NCBI RefSeq assembly: GCF_029714185.1
Contig: NZ_CP121671.1
Span: 3,658,001-3,722,000 of the forward strand
From: Halobacillus naozhouensis
Lineage (GTDB): Bacteria; Bacillota; Bacilli; Bacillales; Halobacillaceae
DNA: 64,000 nt
Direction of reading: 5' to 3'
Position numbers and translations under genes: made by a program. The notes under the pieces are model-generated. The model did no database searches. It was given only the letters and a program-made list of their open reading frames with translations, and was not told where the DNA came from. Within the stretch, counting starts at the first letter, position 1; each line of letters opens with the position of its first letter. Of the stretch, positions 33,317-41,198 are shown piece by piece.

Positions 33317-33359
33317 GACAAAGAAAACGACCGGTGACTAGCCGGTCGTCTTCTTTGTC
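33317..33359. terminator. Strong bidirectional hairpin after pbpG
   Basis: About 18-bp arms (GACAAAGAA-x-ACGACCGG and complement) with a 7-nt loop and one mismatch. No long T tract adjoins the base, but A/T-rich lower stem pairs could act as a U tract. Likely the pbpG terminator. Confidence 0.6.
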
Positions 33360-33585
33360 CTAGTAATACATGTAAAACCCATGTTGTACTTAATATATTA
33401 TTCGAACAGCTTGCTCGTCAAGATTCGATGCCCGAAAAGCTGCATATTTCATGTGAACATTTTGTGAACAAATTTAAAACTTTTCGTGAATGGGGTCCCC
33501 TCGCTGTTTTGTCATTCTCAGCCCCTTTTCAACATGACCTGCTGCAAATTATATTTAACGAACCAGTCTTGTGATTACAAGAAAC

Positions 33586-33622
33586 AGAAAAGGCGCTTCC
33601 CTTTTCAAAACCGGAAGCGCCT
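33586..33622 (-). terminator. Intrinsic terminator of ywhD
   Basis: GGCGCTTCC and GGAAGCGCC arms followed on the minus strand by TTTTC, 7 bp after the ywhD stop. Confidence 0.85.
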
Positions 33623-33628
33623 CAATCA

Positions 33629-34177
33629 TTATTCAAATCCAAGTGAATCTTTCAACTCCTGATCTGAATTCTCCCACAGCTCGGGTTTAAAATCACGCAA
33701 ATACTCCCCAAGGATTCGCTTCGACTTCTCATCCATATGTTCCAAGACGAAGCGGCCTTTTAGTGATTTATCCATCTGATTCACGTGCTCAGGCATTGAT
33801 TTGTAGCCGCGGCGAATTTCACGATCAACGACAAGTTCACTTCCAGATACTCCATAATAACAAGGTTTACCACCCCGATGACCGACCGTCACCCATGCAA
33901 TCCAATACAGTTTTCCATTTGGAACTTCTGAACGATCAGGTTGAAAGCGAACACGCTTTTCGACCTTACTTCGAGCGTGAAGCGCACCCATATCAACAAA
34001 CGCCTCTTCCTCATTAGGATCAACAATCACCGGCGTCATGTTCTCAAGGCTGATAGACCCAACCCCATACCCGCCATGACCATCTGTGGAGTCATCTTTT
34101 ATAATGGTAAATTGATTTTTCTTCTTGTCATTACTTTCGTTTTCATCTTTATTTTTAAATTGATCAAATTCCTTCAT
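33629..34177 (-). CDS. ywhD: YwhD family protein
   Basis: A roughly 182-residue soluble protein conserved in Bacillaceae next to pbpG. Features are a charged Lys/Asn/Asp-rich N-terminus, the G-H-G-G-Y-G-V-G-S-I segment, K-L-Y-W-I-A-W-V-T-V-G and G-K-P-C-Y-Y-G-V-S-G-S, and an acidic C-terminus. Function is unknown. ATG at 34177 is preferred, 12 nt from GGAGG; an ATG at 34189 overlaps that site. The pbpG-ywhD convergence is the B. subtilis order; the ywhC protease gene that follows there is absent, and ywhB comes next. Confidence 0.85.
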   Translation of the reverse strand: MKEFDQFKNKDENESNDKKKNQFTIIKDDSTDGHGGYGVGSISLENMTPVIVDPNEEEAFVDMGALHARSKVEKRVRFQPDRSEVPNGKLYWIAWVTVGHRGGKPCYYGVSGSELVVDREIRRGYKSMPEHVNQMDKSLKGRFVLEHMDEKSKRILGEYLRDFKPELWENSDQELKDSLGFE

Positions 34178-34350
34178 TCTGAATGACATCCTCCCTCTAG
34201 ACTGCTGTTGCTTCTACTTTAACATACACATGTCCTACTTTTCACTCAACAAAAACTCCAATGATTCTTATCGGTGCGGGCAGGAATTTGGCATTTTTTG
34301 CAGAAGAGAGTATAGTGATCCAATTAACGCTTTAAAGGGAGAGAGCCAAT

Positions 34351-34533
34351 ATGCCTATTATTACTGTACAAATGCTCGAAGGCCGAACTGATGATCAAAA
34401 GGAAGCTCTAGTTGAAAAAGTTACGGACGCAATGACAGATACAACGGGCGCCCGCAAAGAAGCAGTTACTGTTGTGATTGAAGAAATGGCTAAACAAAAC
34501 TATGGTGTAGCAGGAAAACGATTGATGGATTAA
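34351..34533 (+). CDS. 4-oxalocrotonate tautomerase family protein (YwhB)
   Basis: The 60-residue protein has the tautomerase start M-P-I-I-T-V-Q-M-L-E-G-R-T; after Met removal Pro1 is the catalytic base. Arg11 of the family is represented by the Arg in E-G-R-T-D-D-Q-K, and the middle helix and A-V-T-V-V-I-E-E strand follow. It would form hexamers of a small beta-alpha-beta unit. YwhB of B. subtilis tautomerises 2-hydroxymuconate in vitro, but its physiological substrate is unknown. GGGAGAG lies before the ATG. Single gene. Confidence 0.9.
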   Translation: MPIITVQMLEGRTDDQKEALVEKVTDAMTDTTGARKEAVTVVIEEMAKQNYGVAGKRLMD

Positions 34534-34619
34534 TTTACTAGTATCCAATGTTTGAAGATTTCCACAAGTGGAAGGCAGTCTTATAGAATGTTAAACCTTA
34601 TGAAAGGAAGGAATGTAAA

Positions 34620-35030
34620 ATGAACCATTTATCCTTAGAAAATGCGAAAAAGTTAATTGAAAGTGCTGAGAAAGAGGCTAACAATCTGGATGTGGCCATG
34701 GTAATTTCGATCTTGGATGACGGCGGAAACTTAATAGCTGTCCATCGTATGGATGATGCATGGCTTGCCAGTGTCGATATCGCCCAAAATAAAGCTTGGA
34801 CCTCAGTAGCCCTTAAAATGCCTACTTCTGACTTAGCAGAAGCAACTGTGCCAAAAGCCGAACTTTACGGCCTAAATACTACTAATAATGGACGCATCGT
34901 TGTATTCGGCGGTGGTATCCCACTCGTTAAAGAAGGGAAAGTGGTTGGAGCTGTTGGTGTCAGTGGCAGTAAAGTAGAACACGATGTACAGGTTGCTGAA
35001 GCAGCCGTTAAAGCTTTCGAATCACTGTAA
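34620..35030 (+). CDS. HbpS/GlcG-like (DUF336) small protein
   Basis: The 136-residue protein belongs to the GlcG/HbpS/PduO C-terminal family: L-S-L-E-N-A-K-K-L-I, the I-L-D-D-G-G-N-L-I-A-V-H-R-M-D-D-A motif, K-A-W-T-S-V-A-L-K-M-P-T and the G-G-G-I-P-L-V-K-E-G-K-V-V-G-A-V-G-V-S-G signature. Relatives bind haem or cobalamin or sit in glycolate and propanediol clusters; here there is no such neighbour, so the role cannot be set. AAGGAAGG precedes the ATG, and a strong terminator follows, so it is monocistronic. Confidence 0.85.
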   Translation: MNHLSLENAKKLIESAEKEANNLDVAMVISILDDGGNLIAVHRMDDAWLASVDIAQNKAWTSVALKMPTSDLAEATVPKAELYGLNTTNNGRIVVFGGGIPLVKEGKVVGAVGVSGSKVEHDVQVAEAAVKAFESL

Positions 35031-35131
35031 ACTAAAGACCATTATTCCAAGGCTGTCCTGGAAACGAATTAGTCTATAACCTGTTGGCTATCCAAAAATT
35101 TCAGCCCCCTAAAAACCAGTCTAAACGCAAA

Positions 35132-35168
35132 CAATCCCGTATCACTTTGAAGGTGATACGGGATTTTA
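35132..35168 (+). terminator. Intrinsic terminator of the HbpS/GlcG-like gene
   Basis: ATCCCGTATCAC and GTGATACGGGAT arms (12 bp) with a 7-nt loop and a TTTT tail. Confidence 0.9.
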
Positions 35169-35207
35169 ATATCCAGCTCAGAAAAAAATCAGACCTCAAA
35201 AGAAATA

Positions 35208-35420
35208 CTATTCCTCTTGATCTCCCTCTTTTATTGAAGCTGATGGAGCACTATCTTCCCCTTCATTTTTCTTAAAGCCCTTATCTAATCTTCCTGCATT
35301 TTCGATGTCACCGGAAGCCTTGTAACCAGCGATTTCAGTGTTAGAGGTTGTGCCATAAAGCCCCATGCCGCCTAATTCACCATTTACATTTTCTTTATTG
35401 CGATCTTTTTCATTATCCAC
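35208..35420 (-). CDS. Small hydrophilic hypothetical protein
   Basis: The 70-residue product is almost entirely polar: Asn/Asp/Glu/Lys-rich ends around a central G-G-M-G-L-Y-G-T-T-S-N-T-E-I-A-G-Y motif. There is no membrane segment or cysteine. The GTG start at 35420 lies 7 nt after AGGAGGTG, a strong site that supports real expression. The composition resembles small stress- or spore-associated hydrophilic proteins of Bacillus, but I cannot place it in a family. Confidence 0.65.
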   Translation of the reverse strand: MDNEKDRNKENVNGELGGMGLYGTTSNTEIAGYKASGDIENAGRLDKGFKKNEGEDSAPSASIKEGDQEE

Positions 35421-35559
35421 TTTTTTTCACCTCCTGATGGTAATATAACCAAAGGAGACCTCATCTATAGATGATCACAATTGTTACATAAATGGGAAGG
35501 CAACTTTGCTTCATAATTATAAAACAACATCAAAACCGCTTTTTTTCAAAAGCAGGTCA

Positions 35560-36378
35560 TTATGATCTCCTAAAGTTCCCTACTACTTCAACCGTTTCAC
35601 TGACGCTCACAAATGCTTTCGGGTCAACACTTGAGATAAGAGATTTAACTATGGCCAGTTCATATCGGGAAATAACTGTGTACAGCACTTTGCGTTCAGT
35701 ATTAGAATAGCCGCCCTGTCCATCCATAACAGTAACACCACGAATTAAGTTTCCAAGGAGCTCATCTTTAACCTCCTGTCCTCGATTCGTAACCACCATC
35801 AGATTCAATTTGATATGACGGGTGTGAACACGGTCAATAACAATCCCGGTAATATAAATCGAAGCCATTGTATATAGTGCAAGGTCCCAGGCAAAGATAA
35901 AACCGGATACAAACACAACAATACTATTCAGGCCAAAAATTAATCCACCTAGAGGGATATCACGCTTTTGGGTAAGAACAAGTCCAATAACATCAAACCC
36001 TCCAGTTGATCCATAAAATCTTATAATAAAACCAATAGATATTCCGGCAATGACCCCTCCAAACACTGCAGATAACAAAGCGTCATCGGTAATCTTCATT
36101 ACTGGGATATACTGCATGGATATAGAAGTGGTAAAAACAGAAAATATACTGTTCCATATAAATTCCTTACCTACCTTCATCCAGCCAATAATTAAAATAG
36201 GGATATTTAAAATGACAAGCCATATACCTGCGTTTATGGGAGAAAGCAGCCCAAAAACCATGGCAAGACCTGTTACTCCACCTGTCAATACTTCATGGGG
36301 GAGCAAGAACATATTAAAAGCAAATCCTAAAACAATAGAAAATACAAAGAGTACAGCATATTTATATAAATGATTCAT
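35560..36378 (-). CDS. YitT family membrane protein
   Basis: About 272 residues. Five hydrophobic segments in the first 180 residues include the family's L-P-H-E-V-L-T-G-G-V-T-G-L-A and F-Y-G-S-T-G-G-F-D-V-I motifs, followed by a cytoplasmic DUF2179 domain (about 200-272) with G-V-T-V-M-D-G-Q-G-G-Y-S. Bacillaceae encode several YitT paralogues; transport is often suggested but not established. ATG at 36378 is chosen, 6 nt after GAGGTG; an in-frame GTG at 36387 is part of that site. Single gene with no terminator recognised. Confidence 0.9.
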   Translation of the reverse strand: MNHLYKYAVLFVFSIVLGFAFNMFLLPHEVLTGGVTGLAMVFGLLSPINAGIWLVILNIPILIIGWMKVGKEFIWNSIFSVFTTSISMQYIPVMKITDDALLSAVFGGVIAGISIGFIIRFYGSTGGFDVIGLVLTQKRDIPLGGLIFGLNSIVVFVSGFIFAWDLALYTMASIYITGIVIDRVHTRHIKLNLMVVTNRGQEVKDELLGNLIRGVTVMDGQGGYSNTERKVLYTVISRYELAIVKSLISSVDPKAFVSVSETVEVVGNFRRS

Positions 36379-36660
36379 TGACTTCACCTCGATCCGGATA
36401 TTAGCAGGAACACCTAATGAATTTTAGTGGCCATGATAGTAAAAGTCAATATCGTTTTAATAGGGCCAAAGTCTCTATTATCACTAGTTAATCGTTCCTT
36501 TCCGGAAAGGTAAATTAGATCCCTTAAACTACCTACCACTTAACAGCTTTACGAATCGAAAGAAGGCTTATATACAGGGGCCAGTCCGATTCTTCATGAT
36601 ATCTTTTAAAATAATTGCTCATGAACCAGATGATTCCTTATCGTTTAACTTTCTGAAGGA

Positions 36661-37173
36661 TTATCCCCCTTGGAGCATTTTTCTGATTATGCGGATTTGA
36701 CCTCTATGATTAATTTCATCCTCAAACACATGGAACCAAATAAAGTAATTATTTGATGTATGATTGTCCCATAACCTTTCTTTGTATAGCCATTCATCAT
36801 CTCTTTTTTGAAACTCTTCTAAGGTCCTGTTTCGAACCTGCTGCAGTTTATCCATATAAAAATCGAGAGAATTTCCTCGAATTTGTCTTCTTCCCTCATT
36901 CCCAAGTTCGTATGCTGCTCCCCATTTTTCAGACTCCTGCTTATTTGGAGCTCTATCCTCAAATATCTCAATCTGAAACCCCACTTCAATAGCAGCCATA
37001 TGTAATAATAGAGCACCGATAGAGTTCGCATCTTCTTCCGGCAAAAAATCAAGCTGTTGTGTGGTCAACCCTTTTACTGCATTCAAGGTTGTATGCCTTG
37101 CATAATTCATCATGGAGACCAAATGACCTATTTGCGAGGTGTAACCTTCCGTCTTCTTTATCTTAAATTTCAT
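36661..37173 (-). CDS. DinB-like four-helix-bundle protein
   Basis: The 170-residue protein has the DinB/YfiT arrangement of four helices with spaced histidines that usually bind a metal: near the N-terminus (I-G-H-L-V-S-M-M-N-Y-A-R), in L-L-H-M-A-A-I-E, and near the C-terminus in H-V-F-E-D-E-I-N-H-R-G-Q-I. The last is a good family signature. Family members include thiol-S-transferases such as bacillithiol transferases and many proteins without known role. The gene is isolated, with GGGG-type site before ATG. Confidence 0.8.
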   Translation of the reverse strand: MKFKIKKTEGYTSQIGHLVSMMNYARHTTLNAVKGLTTQQLDFLPEEDANSIGALLLHMAAIEVGFQIEIFEDRAPNKQESEKWGAAYELGNEGRRQIRGNSLDFYMDKLQQVRNRTLEEFQKRDDEWLYKERLWDNHTSNNYFIWFHVFEDEINHRGQIRIIRKMLQGG

Positions 37174-37455
37174 TGTAATCCCCTTACTTTTTTAACTTCG
37201 GGACTTCGATTTATTGCACCCTCACAGATGGATTGAGATGTTCACTTTCAATTACAATTGCAGTCAATCCTTGATTGGTGACCGTCTCATTCCCTATGTG
37301 TGCCGGATATTCGTTTTGAACGATACGAGACAGGATAAAATTAGAATCAAACTTTGTGATTGTTTACCAAATTCCCTGCCGAACTTAAATACTTTCAAAG
37401 ATATCGCCTGTCTTTTATCAACCTTTTTCCATGCTCATGTTTTCACATCTCCAGT

Positions 37456-38235
37456 TCATGATTTTAACCACAACCTCCTGGCCTGTTCATCAGACAGCCC
37501 CAATCGCTTGATAAAAAATAAATGAAGCAGCTCTTCTTCATCCCATTCCTTATAAATGTCGACTAACTTCTCTACGTTTCCCTCACAATACACCTCGACA
37601 AGAGCTTTTATCGTTTCAGCACTACGCCAGTAATCATAAAAATCACCGGCATAACCTGGACTCTCTCCTTGGCGATATCCTGCTTTTCCAAATTGATCGA
37701 GTGTGTATTCACCATAATCTCCTTTATAGGTTTCGATCAGAAGATTTTCCACTTCCGTAATCTCCTTAAATCTCTCCTCAGACAACATCAGCCTTCGTGG
37801 AATGTATTCACACATTCCTTCCTCAAACCACATATTCTCCTCGTCACCTTCGAAGTCATCATGAAAAAAGTCGGCATGATGAGTGAGCTCATGGGCAGCA
37901 ATCATGGCAACGTCAACTTCCTCCAGCGATGAATAATACTCAACGGCTTTTGTAACATCCTTCCCTCTAGTTGATGCTAAGAAGATATCTCTCCATACCT
38001 CCGTTAACGGATTTAAGTGGATCAAGTCCCTCGATGTATAAGCCGGCAATGGAATCTCTGAATAAAGTTCAGTTGCTGATTTGAGATCGTGAAAGACTAT
38101 TCCTCTTGGATCTTCAAAAGTAGTGAATTTTTTTAGATCGTTAGCAAAGTTAGTTAAGGATTCGATTATTTTTTTACCACTTTCTTCAATTTCTTTAACG
38201 TATGACGTATCTGTGACCGAGACAGCGTACTTCAT
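37456..38235 (-). CDS. Putative zinc metallopeptidase (HExxH protein)
   Basis: A roughly 259-residue cytoplasmic protein without signal peptide. It contains A-A-H-E-L-T-H-H, a canonical HExxH zinc motif, and 20-odd residues later F-E-E-G-M-C-E-Y-I, with acidic residues placed as in gluzincin third ligands. The sequence around it is rich in acidic and aromatic residues. I do not recognise a named family. ATG at 38235 is used because GGAGGAAGTGCT lies directly before it. It is divergent from ectA, with a 620-bp gap between; nothing links it functionally to ectoine synthesis. Confidence 0.75.
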   Translation of the reverse strand: MKYAVSVTDTSYVKEIEESGKKIIESLTNFANDLKKFTTFEDPRGIVFHDLKSATELYSEIPLPAYTSRDLIHLNPLTEVWRDIFLASTRGKDVTKAVEYYSSLEEVDVAMIAAHELTHHADFFHDDFEGDEENMWFEEGMCEYIPRRLMLSEERFKEITEVENLLIETYKGDYGEYTLDQFGKAGYRQGESPGYAGDFYDYWRSAETIKALVEVYCEGNVEKLVDIYKEWDEEELLHLFFIKRLGLSDEQARRLWLKS

Positions 38236-38467
38236 AGCACTTCCTCCAAACAATTATAGACTTTCAAATTAAACTTCTATGAACTTCCTAAAAATTCCTT
38301 CCTAAAAAGCACGCAAAAACGCTCACCTAAGACAGAGCGTTTTCGATCATCCCTAGCCATTTTTTCTAATTGGAGGTTTCTTAAAAAGCACTGTCAATTA
38401 CCTTTAAATGGGAAAAAACCTTTAATAACAAACAATTCTATACCCATTTACAAAAAATTAATACTTC

Positions 38468-38505
38468 TTATATCTCCTTTTATCTCGTTATATCTCCTTT
38501 TATCT
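38468..38505. repeat. Two direct 18-bp repeats, 20-bp period
   Basis: TTATATCTCCTTTTATCT occurs at 38468-38485 and again, identically, at 38488-38505. It lies about 360 bp upstream of ectA. It may be a binding site pair or a chance duplication. Confidence 0.75.
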
Positions 38506-38679
38506 AAACCCTTGATCTGAATAGGGGTTTAGGGTGATTTCCTCCCTTAATTAAATTTCAGATTTTCTCAAATCGTCTGTATTTTTAACTATACCCTAGC
38601 AATTTGTAATGTCACCCACCTTAGTGTGTGCCATCCCCATTCACAAGAAATAATGCCGTTTTTTACCTATAAAGCTGGT

Positions 38680-38708
38680 TTGATTATCTGCGTAGAGACC
38701 ACTATTAT
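38680..38708 (+). promoter_or_regulatory. Candidate ect operon promoter
   Basis: TTGATT (38680-38685), 17-bp spacer, TATTAT (38703-38708). A TTGACA at 38716-38721 could drive a second start, but no good -10 follows at proper spacing. Start site would lie about 140 bp upstream of ectA. Confidence 0.4.
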
Positions 38709-38739
38709 AAAAACATTGACAACGGCAGAGCAGTCCTTA

Positions 38740-38753
38740 AGTAAACGGTTACA
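38740..38753. promoter_or_regulatory. CcpA cre-like site upstream of ectA
   Basis: AGTAAACGGTTACA matches the cre consensus TGWAANCGNTNWCA at all positions except the first. It lies about 30 bp downstream of the candidate -10, where CcpA binding usually represses. Confidence 0.4.
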
Positions 38754-38856
38754 ATGCTGACTGCCTTATTTGATCAATGCTAGGAAGAAATTTGTTTAAA
38801 AAATCAAAGGAGGATATGGTCATAATCACATTCCAGTATGAAACAGGTGAGCTCGT

Positions 38857-39399
38857 ATGACTAATGAAACCGCAACAGTTACTCGGACTGATCAACACTT
38901 AACCTTTGAGAAACCAACCGTTGAAGATGGTTCTGCTATGTGGGAACTCGTCAACAACTCAACCCTCGATCAAAATTCACCCTACAAGTACATTATGATG
39001 TGTGAATACTTTGCAGAAACCTGTGTCGTTGCAAAAGAAAACGGCAAATTAGTCGGGTTCGTCACTGCTTTTATCCCGCCTGAACAAAGTGATGTTGTAT
39101 TTGTGTGGCAAATCGGGATTGATTCTTCCCAGCGTGGTAAAGGTGTAGCTTCCAGAATTTTAAATGAACTGGTTGAGCGCGAAGTTTGCAATGAGGTGCG
39201 TTACCTTGAAGCTACCGTTACACCATCAAATGAAGCTTCACAATCCCTTTTTAAAAAATTAGCACGTGACCACAAAACGACGTGTACGATTACAGAGTGC
39301 TTCCCTGAGGATTTATTTCCAGGAGAGGGACATGAGGAAGAATTAACTTTTCGAATTGGACCATTTTCTAAACCGAACACTTCCGATAACCATAAATAA
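38857..39399 (+). CDS. ectA: L-2,4-diaminobutyrate N-acetyltransferase
   Basis: Second enzyme of ectoine synthesis: acetylates diaminobutyrate at the gamma nitrogen. The 180-residue GNAT protein has the acetyl-CoA loop Q-R-G-K-G-V-A-S at about 94-101, the W-Q-I-G-I-D strand before it, and L-E-A-T-V-T-P-S-N-E-A-S after. The N-terminal F-E-K-P-T-V-E-D-G and W-E-L-V motifs are typical of EctA. It is the first of three genes ectA-ectB-ectC with 30 and 45 bp between the chosen ends, one operon. AGGTGAGC precedes the ATG. Confidence 0.97.
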   Translation: MTNETATVTRTDQHLTFEKPTVEDGSAMWELVNNSTLDQNSPYKYIMMCEYFAETCVVAKENGKLVGFVTAFIPPEQSDVVFVWQIGIDSSQRGKGVASRILNELVEREVCNEVRYLEATVTPSNEASQSLFKKLARDHKTTCTITECFPEDLFPGEGHEEELTFRIGPFSKPNTSDNHK

Positions 39400-39429
39400 C
39401 TCTAATTCTATCAAGGAGGATTGCAATTT

Positions 39430-40710
39430 ATGAAAAACGATCTAACTGTATTTGAAGAACTAGAATCAGAGGTACGATCCTATTGCCGCAGCTTCCCTAC
39501 CATTTTTACAAAAGCTAAAGGGTACAAGATGTGGGACGTAGATGACAAAGAATATTTAGACTTCTTTAGTGGGGCCGGGGCTTTGAACTATGGCCATAAC
39601 GATCCGAATATGAAAGAGAAGCTTATTGATTATATTACTCATGATGGAATTACTCATAGCTTGGATATGGCTTCCGATGCAAAAGCTGATTTCTTAAACA
39701 AGCTGAATGACGTCATTCTTAAACCACGTGACCTTGATTATAAAGTTATGTTCCCTGGACCGACGGGTACGAACACTGTAGAAAGTGCACTTAAACTGGC
39801 TCGTAAAGTAACAAAACGTACCGAAGTTGTCAGCTTTACGAATGGTTTCCATGGTATGACGATTGGAGCGCTTTCCGTAACAGGAAACTCCTTCAAGCGT
39901 AAAGGTGCAGGCATTCCGCTTCATAATGCGATTACGATGCCATATGACAACTATATTGATGAAAACCTTGATACACTCGACTACTTTGAGCGCTACCTTG
40001 AAGATGGCGGCAGCGGGGTTGAAATTCCGGCAGCTGTCATTCTTGAAACCGTACAGGGCGAAGGCGGTCTGAACACTGCGCGCTTTGAGTGGTTGAAGAA
40101 ACTTGATGCTATTTGTAAACGATTCGACATCTTCTTGATTATTGATGACGTGCAAGCAGGTGTCGGACGTACAGGCACATTCTTCAGTTTTGAACCAGCT
40201 GGTATCAAACCGGATGTTGTCTGCCTATCTAAATCAATTGGCGGCTATGGTCTGCCATTTGCGATCACATTGATTAAGCCTGAGCACGATATTTGGGGAC
40301 CAGGTGAACACAACGGAACATTCCGTGGTAACAATATGGCTTTCGTAACAGCTACTGAAGCCCTTCGCTACTGGGAAGACCCAAGCTTTGAAGAGGGCAT
40401 TAAAGAAAGAGGCGAGAAAATCACTGCATTCCTGGATGGCTTAATTGAGAAATATCCAGAAATGAAAGGATATCGCAAAGGCCGCGGCATCATGCAGGGA
40501 ATTTCCTCTGGCGTAGAAGGTTTCTCTGAAAAAGTTGCTGAATTAGCATTCCAACAAGGTCTAATCATGGAAACAGCTGGTTCTGACGATGAAGTGTTCA
40601 AACTCTTCCCGCCGATCAATATTGACATGGAAGCTCTTGAACAAGGCTTTGAGAAGATCGAAGCAGCCGTAGAAGCTGTTGCAAAAGAAAAAGAATTAGT
40701 TACATCTTAA
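39430..40710 (+). CDS. ectB: L-2,4-diaminobutyrate:2-oxoglutarate aminotransferase
   Basis: First enzyme of ectoine synthesis: transfers an amino group from glutamate to aspartate semialdehyde. The 426-residue class III PLP aminotransferase has G-F-H-G-M-T-I-G-A-L, the cofactor Asp in I-I-D-D-V-Q-A-G-V-G-R-T-G and the Schiff-base Lys in V-C-L-S-K-S-I-G-G-Y-G-L-P. Start: ATG at 39430, 9 nt after AAGGAGGA; a TTG at 39421 directly follows the site and is unlikely. Precursor aspartate semialdehyde must come from lysine-pathway genes outside the window; no dedicated aspartokinase is present here. Confidence 0.97.
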   Translation: MKNDLTVFEELESEVRSYCRSFPTIFTKAKGYKMWDVDDKEYLDFFSGAGALNYGHNDPNMKEKLIDYITHDGITHSLDMASDAKADFLNKLNDVILKPRDLDYKVMFPGPTGTNTVESALKLARKVTKRTEVVSFTNGFHGMTIGALSVTGNSFKRKGAGIPLHNAITMPYDNYIDENLDTLDYFERYLEDGGSGVEIPAAVILETVQGEGGLNTARFEWLKKLDAICKRFDIFLIIDDVQAGVGRTGTFFSFEPAGIKPDVVCLSKSIGGYGLPFAITLIKPEHDIWGPGEHNGTFRGNNMAFVTATEALRYWEDPSFEEGIKERGEKITAFLDGLIEKYPEMKGYRKGRGIMQGISSGVEGFSEKVAELAFQQGLIMETAGSDDEVFKLFPPINIDMEALEQGFEKIEAAVEAVAKEKELVTS

Positions 40711-40755
40711 TCAACTACTCAATTTACTATACAACACTTATTGGAGGCCGAAATT

Positions 40756-41154
40756 ATGAAAGTAGTAAAACTAGAAGACGTTCTTGGAACAGACAAAGAA
40801 ATCAAAGGTGAAAATTGGACTTCCCGCCGTTTGTTATTTAAAAAAGATGGCATGGGGTACTCTGTGAATGATACAGTTATCAAAGCTGGTACAGAAACAC
40901 ATATCTGGTACCAGAATCACCTAGAAGCCGTTTACTGCATTGAAGGTGAAGGCGAAGTGGAAACACTTAAAGACGGTAAAGTCTGGCCAATTAAAAAGAA
41001 TGAAATCTATGCACTAGATGAGAATGATGAGCACTTACTGCGTGCGTACGAAGGCTCAGATATGCGTATGGTTTGTGTATTCAACCCACCGCTTACCGGC
41101 CGTGAGATTCATGATGAGAATGGAGTTTATCCAGTCGATGATTCTGATGAATAA
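40756..41154 (+). CDS. ectC: L-ectoine synthase
   Basis: Cyclises N-gamma-acetyl-diaminobutyrate to ectoine. The 132-residue cupin starts M-K-V-V-K-L-E-D-V, contains N-W-T-S-R-R-L-L, the metal-site region T-E-T-H-I-W-Y-Q-N-H-L-E-A-V-Y-C-I-E-G-E-G, and ends with the R-M-V-C-V-F-N-P-P-L-T-G-R-E-x-H signature. ATG at 40756 lies 9 nt after TTGGAGG. It is the last gene of the operon; no ectoine hydroxylase (ectD) follows, so hydroxyectoine, if made, needs a gene elsewhere. Confidence 0.97.
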   Translation: MKVVKLEDVLGTDKEIKGENWTSRRLLFKKDGMGYSVNDTVIKAGTETHIWYQNHLEAVYCIEGEGEVETLKDGKVWPIKKNEIYALDENDEHLLRAYEGSDMRMVCVFNPPLTGREIHDENGVYPVDDSDE

Positions 41155-41162
41155 ATCATAAG

Positions 41163-41196
41163 AAAATCCTCCCTGTCGAGCAGGGAGGATTTCTTT
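41163..41196. terminator. Bidirectional terminator between ectC and the aldehyde dehydrogenase
   Basis: AAATCCTCCCTG and CAGGGAGGATTT arms with a 5-nt loop, A-rich before and T-rich after, between two convergent genes. Confidence 0.9.
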
Positions 41197-41198
41197 AT

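Larger units (their letters stand above)
33222..33628. other. Gap between pbpG and ywhD
   Basis: The 407-bp convergent gap holds palindrome copy 2, a second strong hairpin (33317-33359), an AT-rich stretch without an open frame of note, and the ywhD terminator. Both hairpins could end pbpG transcription. No gene seen. Confidence 0.6.
38236..38856. other. Regulatory gap upstream of ectA
   Basis: The 621-bp gap contains an orphan hairpin (38315-38343, AAAACGCTC/GAGCGTTTT), a pair of direct repeats (38468-38505), a CTAAACCC/GGGTTTAG stem just after them (near 38503-38532), a candidate promoter (38680-38708), a TTGACA at 38716-38721 and a cre-like site (38740-38753). No gene is seen. The length and number of elements suggest multi-input control of ectoine synthesis. 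Confidence 0.55.

Noticed and set aside
37214..37525. 103-codon plus-strand reading frame between the DinB-like and HExxH genes
   Set aside because: It has no ribosome binding site and runs into the HExxH gene on the other strand; the translation shows no recognisable pattern.
38468..38505. Possible start of a CRISPR or tandem array upstream of ectA
   Set aside because: Only two units with a 2-bp spacer; there are no cas genes and no further units.
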